DNA of 64,000 nucleotides. Source: JBJXHN01 sp046233135. GTDB taxonomy: Bacteria; Pseudomonadota; Alphaproteobacteria; Rhodospirillales; Rhodospirillaceae. Below the pieces are notes generated by a model, which ran no database searches, had not been told where the DNA came from, and saw nothing but the letters and a program-made list of their open reading frames with translations. This document shows, piece after piece, positions 43,178-52,126 of the stretch (positions are counted from its first letter, which is position 1; each line of letters starts with the position of its first letter). The stretch covers positions 1-64,000 of the forward strand of contig JBJXHN010000012.1 in NCBI GenBank assembly GCA_046233135.1. The letters run 5' to 3'. The position numbers and the translations under genes were made by a program.

Positions 43178-44374
43178 ATGGCCGGCCCCCTGTCCCATAT
43201 CCGCGTTCTCGATCTCAGCCGCATCATGGCCGGCCCCTGGTCGGGCCAGATTCTGGCCGACCTGGGGGCGGATGTTATCAAGGTGGAGCGTGCTGGCGTC
43301 GGCGATGATACCCGGCGCTGGGGACCGCCGACACTGAAGGACGCCGAGGGCAAGGATACGGGAGAGGCGGGCTATTACCTGTCCGTGAACCGCGGCAAGC
43401 GGTCCGTGGAAGTCGACCTGTCCACCGCCGAGGGACAGGCGACGGTGAAGGCCCTGGCCCGGCGGTCCGATATCCTGCTGGAGAACTACAAGGTGGGCAC
43501 CCTGGCCCGCTACGGCCTGGGCTACGAAGACCTGAAGGCGGTCAATCCCGGGCTGATCTACTGTTCCATCACCGGCTTCGGTCTGACCGGTCCGAAGCGT
43601 GCCCAGGTGGCCTATGACTTCATGATCCAGGCCATGGGCGGGCTGATGAGCGTGACCGGGGAGCGCGACGGCGTTCCCGGCGGCGGTCCGCAGAAGGTGG
43701 GGGTGCCCATCGTCGACATCATGACCGGCATGTATGCCACCGTCGCCGTGCTGGCCGCCCTGGCGCGGCGGGCCGAAACGGGGCAGGGGGAGCAGGTGGA
43801 TATCGGCATGCTCGACGTATCCGTGGCCATGCTCGCCAATCAGGCCATGAACCATCTGGTCTCGGGCGAGACGCCGACGCGCAAGGGCAACAAGCATCCC
43901 AACATTCAGCCCCAGGACGTCTTCGCCGTCGCCGACGGCCATATCGTCGTTGCCGTGGGCAATGACGAGCAGTTCCGCCGCTTCGCCGAGGCCCTTGGCC
44001 GGCCTGAATGGGCGCACGATCCTCGCTATGCCACCAACCTGGAGCGGGTGCGCAACCTCGACAGCCTGCATCCGATGATCGGCGAGATCCTGCGCGGCGC
44101 CCCGCTGGCCCATTGGCTGGAGGTCCTGGGCAGCCGGGACGTGCCCTGCGGCCCAATCAATACGGTACCGATGGTGTTCGAGGACCCCCAGGTGCGCCAC
44201 CGCGAGATGCTGCGCCATCTGTCCCACCCCCTTGCGGGAACCGTGCCGCAGGTGGTCAGCCCCATGCGTTTTACGAACGCCCCCCTCGTGTTCGACCGCG
44301 CGCCGCCCCTGCTGGGCCAGCATACGGCGGACGTGCTTGCGGAACTGGATCTGGCCGAGCCGGCCGGGTCGTGA
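43178..44374 (+). CDS. CaiB/BaiF family (type III) CoA-transferase
   Basis: A 398-aa protein with the family start PLSHIRVLDLSRIMAGPWSGQILADLGADVIKVER and the segments NRGKRSVEVDLSTAEGQ, ENYKVGTLARYGLGYEDL, NPGLIYCSITGFGLTGP and the catalytic Asp region (DIMTGMYATVAVLAAL). It moves CoA between a donor thioester and an organic acid, activating the pathway substrate. It is 12 bp after the GST gene. A close paralogue at 49751 shares the same opening. Confidence 0.95.
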   Translation: MAGPLSHIRVLDLSRIMAGPWSGQILADLGADVIKVERAGVGDDTRRWGPPTLKDAEGKDTGEAGYYLSVNRGKRSVEVDLSTAEGQATVKALARRSDILLENYKVGTLARYGLGYEDLKAVNPGLIYCSITGFGLTGPKRAQVAYDFMIQAMGGLMSVTGERDGVPGGGPQKVGVPIVDIMTGMYATVAVLAALARRAETGQGEQVDIGMLDVSVAMLANQAMNHLVSGETPTRKGNKHPNIQPQDVFAVADGHIVVAVGNDEQFRRFAEALGRPEWAHDPRYATNLERVRNLDSLHPMIGEILRGAPLAHWLEVLGSRDVPCGPINTVPMVFEDPQVRHREMLRHLSHPLAGTVPQVVSPMRFTNAPLVFDRAPPLLGQHTADVLAELDLAEPAGS

Positions 44375-44460
44375 TGCCGCCGGTTCCTGCCGTGCCCCCG
44401 GCCGGCCGTGTGGACCCGGGGACGGCGGACGGCGCAATAAGGAAAAAGGAAATTCCCAGA

Positions 44461-45072
44461 ATGGCTCGTATCGAGTTGCCTGCCCCAGAGTCCATGTCTC
44501 CCGCCCAGCGCGCCGTGCTGGATACCGTGCTGCGGGGGCCGCGCGGGGCCTTGATCGGTCCCCTTCGGGCGGCGATCCACAATCCGGACCTGGCCGACCG
44601 CTGGCAGCAGCTGGGTGAGTTGCTGCGCTTCCATACCACGCTACCCGCACGGCTGAGCGAGCTGGCTATCCTGGTGACGGCCCGGCGCTGGAACAGTGAA
44701 CTTGAGTGGGTGATACACGAGGAAGCGGCCCGGGTCGCCGGCCTGCCCCAGGGCGTGATGGATGCCATTCACGCCGGCCGGGCGCCCTGGCTGGAGGATC
44801 CGGAAGAGGCGGCCATCTATGCCTACGCCCGCGATCTGCTGGTGACCGGCCAGGTCGAGGATGAAACCTATGGCCGGGTGCTGGAGCGTTGGCAGGAACG
44901 GGGGGTGGTCGAACTGACGGCGCTGATCGGCTACTACTCCATGGTTGCCATGACCCTGAACGCCCACCACATCCCTTTGCCCGACGGCAAGGGACCCCGG
45001 CTGTTCCCGGATGGCATTCCCCCCGGCCTCGGACTGACGGAAATCCCGGCCCTGGCGGCCGAGCCGGCCTGA
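44461..45072 (+). CDS. Carboxymuconolactone decarboxylase-family protein
   Basis: A 203-aa protein from ATG 44461 behind AAGGAAA; the longer open frame is a shadow. The family region is LPARLSELAILVTARRWNSELEWVIHEEAARVAGLPQGVMDAI. The CxxC peroxidase motif of AhpD relatives is absent, so it belongs to the gamma-carboxymuconolactone decarboxylase side. The function may be a decarboxylation or isomerisation in the degradative route. The paralogue at 55711 again follows a GST gene. Confidence 0.87.
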   Translation: MARIELPAPESMSPAQRAVLDTVLRGPRGALIGPLRAAIHNPDLADRWQQLGELLRFHTTLPARLSELAILVTARRWNSELEWVIHEEAARVAGLPQGVMDAIHAGRAPWLEDPEEAAIYAYARDLLVTGQVEDETYGRVLERWQERGVVELTALIGYYSMVAMTLNAHHIPLPDGKGPRLFPDGIPPGLGLTEIPALAAEPA

Positions 45073-45165
45073 CGCGGTTTCGGTCGGGACGCCCCTTCCC
45101 CCGGGCGTCCGGCAGTCAGGCGGGCGCTGCGCGCCGGCATGGGCCGCCCAGCAAAGGACTCCCCC

Positions 45166-45768
45166 ATGCATTACGACCCCCGGCTTCGGGATCATGGTCT
45201 GCCCCACAATCCTTTCACCGCCCTGGTGGTTCCCCGGCCCATCGGCTGGATTTCCACCCTGGGGCCGGACGGGGTGGTGAACCTGGCGCCCTACAGCTTT
45301 TTCAATGCCATCTGCGGGGATCCGCCGATGGTCATGTTCTCCAGCGTTGGCCGCAAGCATTCCCTGGTCAACGCCGAGACCGGCGGTGAATTCGTCGTCA
45401 ATCTGGCCGGGGCGGCCCTGTGCGAGGAGATGAACATCACCTCTGCCCCAGTACCGGCCGAAGTCAGCGAGGCCGATCTTGCGGGGCTGGAGATGGCTCC
45501 GTCCCGCGTGGTGGCGCCGCCCCGGGTGGCCCGGGCGCCAGCCGCCCTGGAATGCCGCCATGTGCAGACGCTGCCCCTGCACGACGTGGACGGCAATCCC
45601 GCCCGCAGCACCGTGGTGATCGGCCAGGTGGTCGGCGTCTATATCGATGATGCCGTGATCGTCGACGGCATCGTTCGCATGGACCGCGTGCGCCCGCTGT
45701 CGCGGCTGGGGTACATGGACTACGCGGTGGTTGACAACGTGTTTTCCATGGAGCGGCCGGACCTATGA
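45166..45768 (+). CDS. Flavin reductase-like FMN-binding split-barrel protein
   Basis: A 200-aa protein; ATG 45166 follows AAAGGA at good spacing. The split-barrel pattern is clear (NPFTALVVPRPIGWISTLGPDGVVNLAPYSFFNAICGDPPMVMFSS; ETGGEFVVNLAGAALCEEMNIT). Members bind FMN and act as flavin reductases or as flavin-dependent oxidoreductases. No partner monooxygenase is encoded nearby, so it may work directly on a pathway compound. It overlaps the dehydratase alpha gene by 4 bp. Confidence 0.88.
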   Translation: MHYDPRLRDHGLPHNPFTALVVPRPIGWISTLGPDGVVNLAPYSFFNAICGDPPMVMFSSVGRKHSLVNAETGGEFVVNLAGAALCEEMNITSAPVPAEVSEADLAGLEMAPSRVVAPPRVARAPAALECRHVQTLPLHDVDGNPARSTVVIGQVVGVYIDDAVIVDGIVRMDRVRPLSRLGYMDYAVVDNVFSMERPDL

Positions 45769-46652
45769 CCCCCGTAACTCACCTTCCACTCGACGATGAC
45801 CTGATTGCGACGGTCGCCGGCGACCTCTACGCCCGCTCGCTGCGCAAGGTGCCCGACGATACCCTGTCCGCCCTCGCCGCGGCAGAGGGGCGGGAGACGG
45901 CGGACGGGCCGCGCCAGACCCTGCGGATGATGCGGGCCAGTGCCCGGGCCGCCGAGGAGGGGAACCGGTTCGTCTGCTCCGACAGCGGCGTGCCGGTCTA
46001 CTTCGTCCGCATCGGCGGCCGGGTGCGCTGGGAAGCCGACATCAAGGCGGCGATTCGCAACGGCGTCGCCCGCATGGTGGCGGAAAGCGATCCGCCACTG
46101 CTGATGCATGTGACCAACCCCCTGACGGGGGAGCGGGGCTATGCCGGGAAGGACATGCCCCTCGTCACCTTCGATGTGGTTGGCGACGCGGACTACATCG
46201 ATATCACCTGCGCGCCCAAGGCCCTGGGCTCGGGGCGGTGGGCGGCGCTGGAGCTGTTCACCTTCCCCTCGCTGGAAACCATCGAGGCCTTTGTCCTGGA
46301 TAGCGCCATCCGGGCCGGATCTCAGCACTGTCCGCCGGTGGTGATGGGCGTGGGTATCGGCGGCACCTTCGACTACTGCGCCAAGATGGCCAAGGAAGCC
46401 ACCCTGCGGCCCATCGGCTCCGCCCATCCCGAGCCGATGGTGGCGGCGATGGAGCAGCGCCTGCTGCGGGCGGTCAACGCCACCGGCTTCGGCCCCATGG
46501 GGACTGGCGGGGAGACGACGGCGCTGGCCGTTCATGTTGACTATGCGGCCGGCCATGGCTTCACCCCCGTGGCCGTCTGCTTCAACTGCTGGATCAACCG
46601 GCGGACCCGGGCGCGGCTGTACGGCGACGGTACCGTCGAGCGGATGGAATAG
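45765..46652 (+). CDS. Fe-S hydro-lyase alpha subunit (class I fumarase/tartrate dehydratase type)
   Basis: A 295-aa protein of the TtdA family. Cluster-type cysteines are seen in VCSDSGVPVYFV, SQHCPPVVMGVGIGGTFDYCAKMAKEA and VAVCFNCWINRRTRARL. GTGGETTALAVHVDYA is also typical. With the next gene it forms a heteromeric oxygen-sensitive [4Fe-4S] dehydratase such as L-tartrate dehydratase, fumarase or mesaconase. It is coupled to both flanking genes. Confidence 0.92.
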   Translation: MTPVTHLPLDDDLIATVAGDLYARSLRKVPDDTLSALAAAEGRETADGPRQTLRMMRASARAAEEGNRFVCSDSGVPVYFVRIGGRVRWEADIKAAIRNGVARMVAESDPPLLMHVTNPLTGERGYAGKDMPLVTFDVVGDADYIDITCAPKALGSGRWAALELFTFPSLETIEAFVLDSAIRAGSQHCPPVVMGVGIGGTFDYCAKMAKEATLRPIGSAHPEPMVAAMEQRLLRAVNATGFGPMGTGGETTALAVHVDYAAGHGFTPVAVCFNCWINRRTRARLYGDGTVERME

Positions 46653-46662
46653 GAGCGGACCG

Positions 46663-47328
46663 ATGGACACATTGATCCCCCTGAGTCTGCCACTCGACCC
46701 CGCCGAAACCCGGCGGCTGCGGTTGGGCGACAGGGTGGTGCTGAGCGGACGGATCGTCGTTACCGCCGGCCTGCCCACCCATCATCGCCTGTTGCAGGCC
46801 ATCGATCAGGGGCTGCCGGTGCCCGCGCCCATGGACGGGGCCGCCTTCTTCCATCTGGGCAGCTATAGCCGGCCCACCGTCGACGGGGTGGAGGTGCTGT
46901 ACATGAATCCCACCACCAGCACCCGCTTCAACCCGCTGATGCCCCGACTGATCCGCCATTTCGGTCTGCGCTGCGTGGGCGGGAAAGGGGGGCTGGACGG
47001 CGCCTGCGCCCAGGCGCTGGCCGATACGGGGGGCGTTTATCTGTCATTTCTGGGCGGTGGCTGCCCGCTGATTTCCCAGGCCATCGTCCGCGTCGTTTCC
47101 GCCGGCTGGACCGACATGATCAGCCACTACCGGCTGGTGACGCTGGAGGTGGACCGCCTGGGTCCCCTGACCGTGGCCATCGATGCCCGGGGCAACAGCC
47201 TGTACGACCGGCTGGCCGGCGCAGCCCTGGAAAAACGGGCGGAAATCCTGACCGGGCTGGCCCGGGAAAGGGCCGCTGACCACAGGGATTCCCATGATCT
47301 TCCGTTGACGGAGGGGTTAAAAGGATAA
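46663..47328 (+). CDS. Fe-S hydro-lyase beta subunit (TtdB type)
   Basis: A 221-aa protein from ATG 46663 behind AGGAG, 10 bp after the alpha subunit. Family segments: LRLGDRVVLSGRIVVTAGLPTHHRLLQAI, SYSRPTVDGVEVLYMNPTTSTRFNP and CVGGKGGLDGACAQALADTGGVYLSFLGGG. It supplies substrate-binding residues to the dehydratase. In a pathway with CoA-transferases, water addition to an unsaturated dicarboxylate (for example mesaconate to citramalate) is a reasonable guess. It ends the operon. Confidence 0.92.
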   Translation: MDTLIPLSLPLDPAETRRLRLGDRVVLSGRIVVTAGLPTHHRLLQAIDQGLPVPAPMDGAAFFHLGSYSRPTVDGVEVLYMNPTTSTRFNPLMPRLIRHFGLRCVGGKGGLDGACAQALADTGGVYLSFLGGGCPLISQAIVRVVSAGWTDMISHYRLVTLEVDRLGPLTVAIDARGNSLYDRLAGAALEKRAEILTGLARERAADHRDSHDLPLTEGLKG

Positions 47329-47349
47329 TAAGCTGATCTTTAGGGCTAA
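47329..47349. promoter_or_regulatory. Operator-like motif before the ABC binding-protein gene
   Basis: TAAGCTGATCTTTAGGGCTAA matches the palindromic site in the gntR promoter at about two thirds of positions, sharing GGGCTAA exactly. It lies 75 bp before the binding-protein start, just after the hydro-lyase stop. Confidence 0.4.
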
Positions 47350-47424
47350 ATGAAAACAAACGGGCGGGTCACGCCCCCTCGCACCAACGCGAGGCGGCCC
47401 GCCGGACGCAGGGAGGAATAACAG

Positions 47425-48462
47425 ATGTCACTTCGTTCATTCGCGAGGGCTGCGGTGCTATCCGCGGGTCTGGCGCTGGTCTCCGGCAGCGCTTTCGCCG
47501 TGGATCCGGCCTTGGTCAAGGCCGCCACGGAAGAAGGGTCGGTGGTCTGGTACACGGGCCTGATCATCAATCAGGCCGCCCGCCCGATGGCGGAAGCGTT
47601 CGAGCAGAAATACCCGGGCATCGCCGTAAAGGTGGCGCGCCATGTCAGTTCCGAAGTGGTGCTGAAGGTGCAAAGCGAAGCCCAGGCCGGGCGGCCCCAG
47701 GCCGATGTCTTCGACGGATCGGCGGCAGTGTTCCCGTTGATGAAGGCGGGGCTGGTGGAGGCCTATCAGCCCGAAGCGGCGGCGGATTACGACAGCCGCA
47801 TCAAGGAACCCAAGGGCTACTGGACGGCGTCGAACCTGTATTTCATGACGCCGGCGGTGAACACCACCATGGTGAAGCCGGAGGACTATCCCGACACCTT
47901 CGAAAAGCTGCTGGACCCCCGCTGGAAAGGCAAGATCGTCTGGACGGCGGACCCGACCATGCTGGGCGGGCCGGGGTTCATCTATGATGTCCTGTTCACC
48001 AAGGGGCAGACGGACGGGATGGCCTATCTGAAGAAGCTGGCGGAACAGGATATTGTCAATGTGCCGGCCAGCCAGCGGGTGGTTCTGGACAAGGTGATCT
48101 CCGGCGAGTTCCCCATCGGCCTGATGACCTTCAACCACCATTCGGTGATCAGCGCCGCCAAGGGGGCGCCGGTGGACTGGGTGAAGCTGGAGCCGGTGAT
48201 CCAGGCGGTGAACCCGCTGGGCATCGTCAAGGACGCCCCCCATCCCAACGCGGCCAAGCTGCTGGTGGAGTTCATCCTGTCCAAGGAAGGTCAGGAGGTG
48301 CTGAAGCAGGCGTCCTACATCCCCGCCCATCCGGACGTGGATGCTTCGGACTCCGGCCTGAAGCCCCGTGGCGGCAACTTCGAGACCTTCGTGATCCTGC
48401 CCGAGGCGACGGCCGAGGATCTGGAGGCCATGGTGGCCGTCTACGACGAGCTGTTCAAATAG
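47425..48462 (+). CDS. ABC transporter periplasmic binding protein (AfuA/FbpA-like)
   Basis: A 345-aa protein with a Sec signal (RAAVLSAGLALVSGSAFA-V). The mature part is a class II binding protein of the iron(III)/thiamine/aminophosphonate group (VWYTGLIINQAARPMAEAFEQKYPGI; FDGSAAVFPLMKAGLVEAY; DPRWKGKIVWTADPT; HPNAAKLLVEFILSKEGQEVL). I see no paired Tyr signature that would prove ferric iron binding. In this catabolic setting an organic anion is more likely. It is transcribed with the ATPase at 48560 and probably serves the orphan permease at 36529. Confidence 0.9.
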   Translation: MSLRSFARAAVLSAGLALVSGSAFAVDPALVKAATEEGSVVWYTGLIINQAARPMAEAFEQKYPGIAVKVARHVSSEVVLKVQSEAQAGRPQADVFDGSAAVFPLMKAGLVEAYQPEAAADYDSRIKEPKGYWTASNLYFMTPAVNTTMVKPEDYPDTFEKLLDPRWKGKIVWTADPTMLGGPGFIYDVLFTKGQTDGMAYLKKLAEQDIVNVPASQRVVLDKVISGEFPIGLMTFNHHSVISAAKGAPVDWVKLEPVIQAVNPLGIVKDAPHPNAAKLLVEFILSKEGQEVLKQASYIPAHPDVDASDSGLKPRGGNFETFVILPEATAEDLEAMVAVYDELFK

Positions 48463-48470
48463 GGATCGGA

Positions 48471-48505
48471 GGCGGCCTGCCGGCTGTCATTCAGCACCGG
48501 CCGCC
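48471..48505 (+). repeat. Intercistronic stem-loop after the binding-protein gene
   Basis: GGCGGCC (48471-48477) pairs with GGCCGCC (48499-48505), with an inner GCTG/CAGC stem. It starts 8 bases after the stop. Such hairpins often keep binding-protein message more abundant than that for the ATPase behind. Confidence 0.5.
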
Positions 48506-48559
48506 ACCGTTCTGTCCCGATGTCCCTTTTTCGTCTCTTCCAGCGCTCGCAGGGATCCC

Positions 48560-49687
48560 ATGACTGAAACAGCCCTCCGTGTCGAAGCCCTGACCAAGGT
48601 CTACGAGCCCCATACCCCCGGCGGCCCGTCCGGCGGTATCCGCAATGCGGACTTTCATCTGCCCAACGGCACCTTTTTCACCCTTCTCGGTCCCAGTGGC
48701 TGTGGCAAGACGACGACGCTGCGCTGCATCGCCGGCCTTGAGTACCCGGATTCCGGAGCGATCCGCGTCGGCAGCCAGACGTTCTATGATTCCGAAAGCG
48801 GCGTCTGGGTGCCGATGAACCGGCGCAAGATCGGCATGGTCTTCCAGTCCTATGCCATCTGGCCCCATATGACCGTGTTCGAGAACGTGGCCTTTCCCTT
48901 GAGGGTCTCCAAGGACGAGCGGTTCAGCCGGTCTGAGATCGAGGAGATGGTAACCCAGGCGCTGAAAACGGTCAGCCTGGACGGTTTCGAAGGGCGGCAG
49001 GCGACCCGCCTGTCCGGCGGCCAGCAGCAGCGCGTGGCGCTCGCCCGGGCCATCGTGCGCAAGCCCAAGCTGCTTCTGCTCGACGAGCCGCTGAGCAACC
49101 TGGACGCCTCGCTGCGTGAGGAAATGCGCAACGAGTTGAAACGGCTGCAGCATCAGATCGGCGTGACCACCATCTATGTCACCCACGACCAGTCCGAAGC
49201 CCTGGACATGTCCGACACCATCGCCATCATCGACAAGGGGCGGGTGGTGCAGATGGGGTCGCCGCGCGAGATCTATTTCCAGCCGGCCAACGTCTTCGTG
49301 GCCAACTTCGTGGGGTCGACCAATCTGGTGGCCGGCACCCTGACCGCGCGCAATACCGACGCCGGGTTCTCGGCGGTGCGGATCACCAGCGGCGAGACCA
49401 TCCGCTGTGCCGGGGGCAATGGATGCGGGATCGACGGCGCCGTTTCGGTGTCGGTGCGACCGGAAACCATCACCCTGCGACCGCTTGGGGAATCCATCCG
49501 CGAGGACTGGAACCGCATCGAAGGCGAAGTGGTGGCGGCCGGGTTCCTGGGGGATTCCAACCGCTACGGCATCAAGGTCGGAGACAGCGTGTTTCACGCC
49601 AACACCGATACCGGAACCTGCTTCGACCTGGGCGCCCATGTCACCATGGCCTTTCCGGTGGAAAGCACCCTGGCCCTGCCGACCTGA
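48560..49687 (+). CDS. ABC transporter ATP-binding protein (FbpC/PotA type)
   Basis: A 375-aa ATPase: Walker A GPSGCGKTT, Q-loop MVFQSYAIWPHMTVFENVAFPL, signature LSGGQQQRVALARA, Walker B LLLDEPLSNLDASLREEM, H-loop YVTHDQSEALD, then a C-terminal TOBE domain (VSVRPETITL). This subfamily pairs with fused AfuB-type permeases. None is adjacent, so the permease at 36529 is the natural partner. It follows the binding-protein gene by 97 bp. Confidence 0.93.
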   Translation: MTETALRVEALTKVYEPHTPGGPSGGIRNADFHLPNGTFFTLLGPSGCGKTTTLRCIAGLEYPDSGAIRVGSQTFYDSESGVWVPMNRRKIGMVFQSYAIWPHMTVFENVAFPLRVSKDERFSRSEIEEMVTQALKTVSLDGFEGRQATRLSGGQQQRVALARAIVRKPKLLLLDEPLSNLDASLREEMRNELKRLQHQIGVTTIYVTHDQSEALDMSDTIAIIDKGRVVQMGSPREIYFQPANVFVANFVGSTNLVAGTLTARNTDAGFSAVRITSGETIRCAGGNGCGIDGAVSVSVRPETITLRPLGESIREDWNRIEGEVVAAGFLGDSNRYGIKVGDSVFHANTDTGTCFDLGAHVTMAFPVESTLALPT

Positions 49688-49750
49688 AGGTGGCGGTTTC
49701 CCGCTGCCGTTCCCTGTATCCCGATATCCTGACGAGAAAGCGTTCCGCCG

Positions 49751-50992
49751 ATGACTGGTTGCCTGTCCCATATCCGTGTTCTTGACCTCAGCCGCGTCTT
49801 CGCAGGCCCCTGGGCGACGCAGATCCTCGCCGATTTCGGGGCGGATGTGATCAAGGTGGAACATCCCGTCTGGGGTGACGAGGTGCGCCATCTCGGCCTC
49901 CACCGGACCGATGCGGAGGGCCGGGAAACCGGCGAGACCTCGGCATTCCTGGCGATGAACCGGGGCAAGCGCTCCATTGCCGTGGACTTTAAGGCCCCGG
50001 AAGGACAGGCGCTGATCCGCCGCCTGGCCGCCGAGGCCGACGTGGTGGTGGAGAATTTCAAGACCGGCACCCTCGACCGCCAGGGGCTGGGCTACGAGGA
50101 GTTGCGCAAAGTCAATCCGGGTCTGGTCTACTGTTCGATCACCGGCTTCGGCCAGTCCGGCCCCTATAGCGCCTTGCCCGGCTATGACCCCCTGTTCCAG
50201 GCCATGAGCGGGCTGATGAGCATCACCGGGGTGCCGGAAGAGGCCCCCGGCGCCGGCCCCAATCTGGTGGGTTTCAGCGTCTCGGACATCACTGCCGGCC
50301 TTTATGCCACCGTGGCCATTCTCGGGGCGCTGAACCACCGGGACCATGGGGGGAACGGGCAGGGGCAATATATCGACCTCGCGCTTCTGGATACCCAGGT
50401 GGCGGCTCTGTCGCACATCGGCATGAACTATCTGGTGTCGGGGACCATGCCGGTGCGGGCGGGCACGGCGTCCCAGGTCACCTGCCCGTGGCAGGCCTTC
50501 CGCTGCGCGGACATGGACCTGATGATCGCCGTGGGCAACGACCGCCAGTTCGTGCGCCTCTGCCAGGTGCTGGGGCTGGACGATCTGGCCGGGGATGCCC
50601 GCTTTGCCTCCAACCGGGACCGGATCGCCCACAAGGACATCCTGCTTCCCCTGCTTGCCGACCGCTTCGTTACCCGCACCGCCGGCGAATGGCGGGAAGC
50701 TCTGGATGCGGTGGGGGTGGCCAGCGGGCCGATCAACAACATGCAGCAGATGCTGGATGATCCGCAGGTCCGCCACCGGCAGTTGGTGGTCGACATGCCC
50801 CATCCGCAAACCGGCAGCTTGCCGGTCTTTGCCAATCCGATCAAATATTCCGAGACCCCGGTGGAATATCGCCGTCCGCCGCCCCGCCTGGGCGCGGACA
50901 CCCGGGATGTGCTGACGGACCTGCTGGGGATGTCCGAAGCGGATATCGCCGCCCTGGAACAGGGAGGGATCGTCAGGCGAGGCCAGGGCTGA
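49751..50992 (+). CDS. CaiB/BaiF family (type III) CoA-transferase, second copy
   Basis: A 413-aa paralogue of the enzyme at 43178, sharing LSHIRVLDLSRVFAGPWATQILADFGADVIKVEHP and VVVENFKTGTLDRQGLGYEEL. The catalytic Asp region (SVSDITAGLYATVAILGAL) is intact. It transfers CoA to the pathway acid. It follows the ABC ATPase by 63 bp and precedes a LysR gene on the same strand. Two non-identical copies in one window suggest two substrates or two steps. Confidence 0.94.
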   Translation: MTGCLSHIRVLDLSRVFAGPWATQILADFGADVIKVEHPVWGDEVRHLGLHRTDAEGRETGETSAFLAMNRGKRSIAVDFKAPEGQALIRRLAAEADVVVENFKTGTLDRQGLGYEELRKVNPGLVYCSITGFGQSGPYSALPGYDPLFQAMSGLMSITGVPEEAPGAGPNLVGFSVSDITAGLYATVAILGALNHRDHGGNGQGQYIDLALLDTQVAALSHIGMNYLVSGTMPVRAGTASQVTCPWQAFRCADMDLMIAVGNDRQFVRLCQVLGLDDLAGDARFASNRDRIAHKDILLPLLADRFVTRTAGEWREALDAVGVASGPINNMQQMLDDPQVRHRQLVVDMPHPQTGSLPVFANPIKYSETPVEYRRPPPRLGADTRDVLTDLLGMSEADIAALEQGGIVRRGQG

Positions 50993-51056
50993 CCTGCTTC
51001 GGAACCGGGGCCTCACGAGGGGCCGGAAGGCCGGGCCGGCGCCGGAGGGGAGCGGG

Positions 51057-51977
51057 ATGGACGATTGGAACTTGGACCTCCGCGCGCTGCGCTATTTCGT
51101 CGCCGTCGCCGAGGAGCGGGGGTTTTCCCGGGCGGCGGCGCGGCTGCATATCGCCCAGCCCGCGCTGAGCCGCCAGGTGCGGAAGCTGGAGGAAGACCTT
51201 GGCCTGGACCTGTTTGCCCGGTCGAAAAAGGGCGTGGAGCTGACCGAGGCGGGGGAAGTGCTGCTCTCCCGGGCCTATGTGCTGTTCAACCAGGTGCAGC
51301 AGACCTATTTCGACGTGACGGGACGAACCGATGAGCCGCGCGGGACCGTCACTGTGGGGATGCCGCCGACCCCCGGAGAGATGATCGGCCCCGTGCTGCT
51401 GGAACGGGTCAAGGCCCGCTATCCGAATGTGGAGCTGCGGTTCATGGAGGGATTCAGTGATTCCCTTCAGCGCCGCCTTCACGGCAACGAGATCGGGATT
51501 GCGGTCATGCACGACCCGGCCGCCCATCCCGATATCCGCGTGACCCGCCTGCTGACGGAATGCATGTGGATCGTCGGCAAGGCCGATGCCCTGACCCAGG
51601 AGTCCTATACGCTGGCCGAGGCCATCCGGCTGCCCCTGGTCATGCCCAGCCGCCCGAACTTCATCCGGGTCCTGCTGGAAAAGCACATGGACCCGGACGG
51701 CCCGCCATTGAACATCGTACAACGGGCCGACGGGGTCTGGCAGCTGAAGGCCCTGGTCCGCTACGGCCACGGCTTCACCTTTCTGACCTACGGGGCCGTG
51801 GTGTCCGAAATAAAGCTCGGGGTCCTGCGCGCCGCTCCGGTCACGAATCCGTCCATCGAATGGGACCTGTGCGTGGCGATGCGGACCGACCAGCACCGCA
51901 AGATCGCTGTCGCCGCTGTGGAATGCCTCATACGCGAGATCGTCGACGAATTCGTCCGCGCCGGAATCTGGCGTTGA
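51057..51977 (+). CDS. LysR-family transcriptional regulator
   Basis: A 306-aa regulator with the standard N-terminal helix-turn-helix (LRALRYFVAVAEERGFSRAAARLHIAQPALSRQVRKLEEDLGLDLFARSKKGVELTEAGE) and an effector domain from about residue 95. GAGGGGAGCGGG precedes the ATG. It reads in the same direction as the TRAP transporter genes behind it. A palindrome between them (51994-52012) has the T-N11-A form that LysR proteins recognise, so it probably controls dctPQM-like genes. Confidence 0.93.
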   Translation: MDDWNLDLRALRYFVAVAEERGFSRAAARLHIAQPALSRQVRKLEEDLGLDLFARSKKGVELTEAGEVLLSRAYVLFNQVQQTYFDVTGRTDEPRGTVTVGMPPTPGEMIGPVLLERVKARYPNVELRFMEGFSDSLQRRLHGNEIGIAVMHDPAAHPDIRVTRLLTECMWIVGKADALTQESYTLAEAIRLPLVMPSRPNFIRVLLEKHMDPDGPPLNIVQRADGVWQLKALVRYGHGFTFLTYGAVVSEIKLGVLRAAPVTNPSIEWDLCVAMRTDQHRKIAVAAVECLIREIVDEFVRAGIWR

Positions 51978-51993
51978 GAAGGGTCCCGTCAGG

Positions 51994-52012
51994 TCATGCT
52001 GAATCGGCATGA
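51994..52012. promoter_or_regulatory. Probable LysR operator before the TRAP operon
   Basis: TCATGCTGAATCGGCATGA has perfect 6-bp arms around a 7-base spacer and contains the T-N11-A pattern. It lies 17 bp after the LysR gene and 115 bp before the TRAP binding protein. Confidence 0.6.
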
Positions 52013-52126
52013 TAACAATTCATCGAAGGTATTTGCATTATAACCTGCGGTCCCATACTTCTTCCATGAAGCATCCCTTGAATGGATGTCCACGGATCTT
52101 GAAAAAACGATAAGGGAGGTATTGGG

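Noticed and set aside
48491..51016. 841-codon minus-strand open frame
   Set aside because: It runs antisense to the ABC ATPase and CaiB/BaiF genes, both clearly real.
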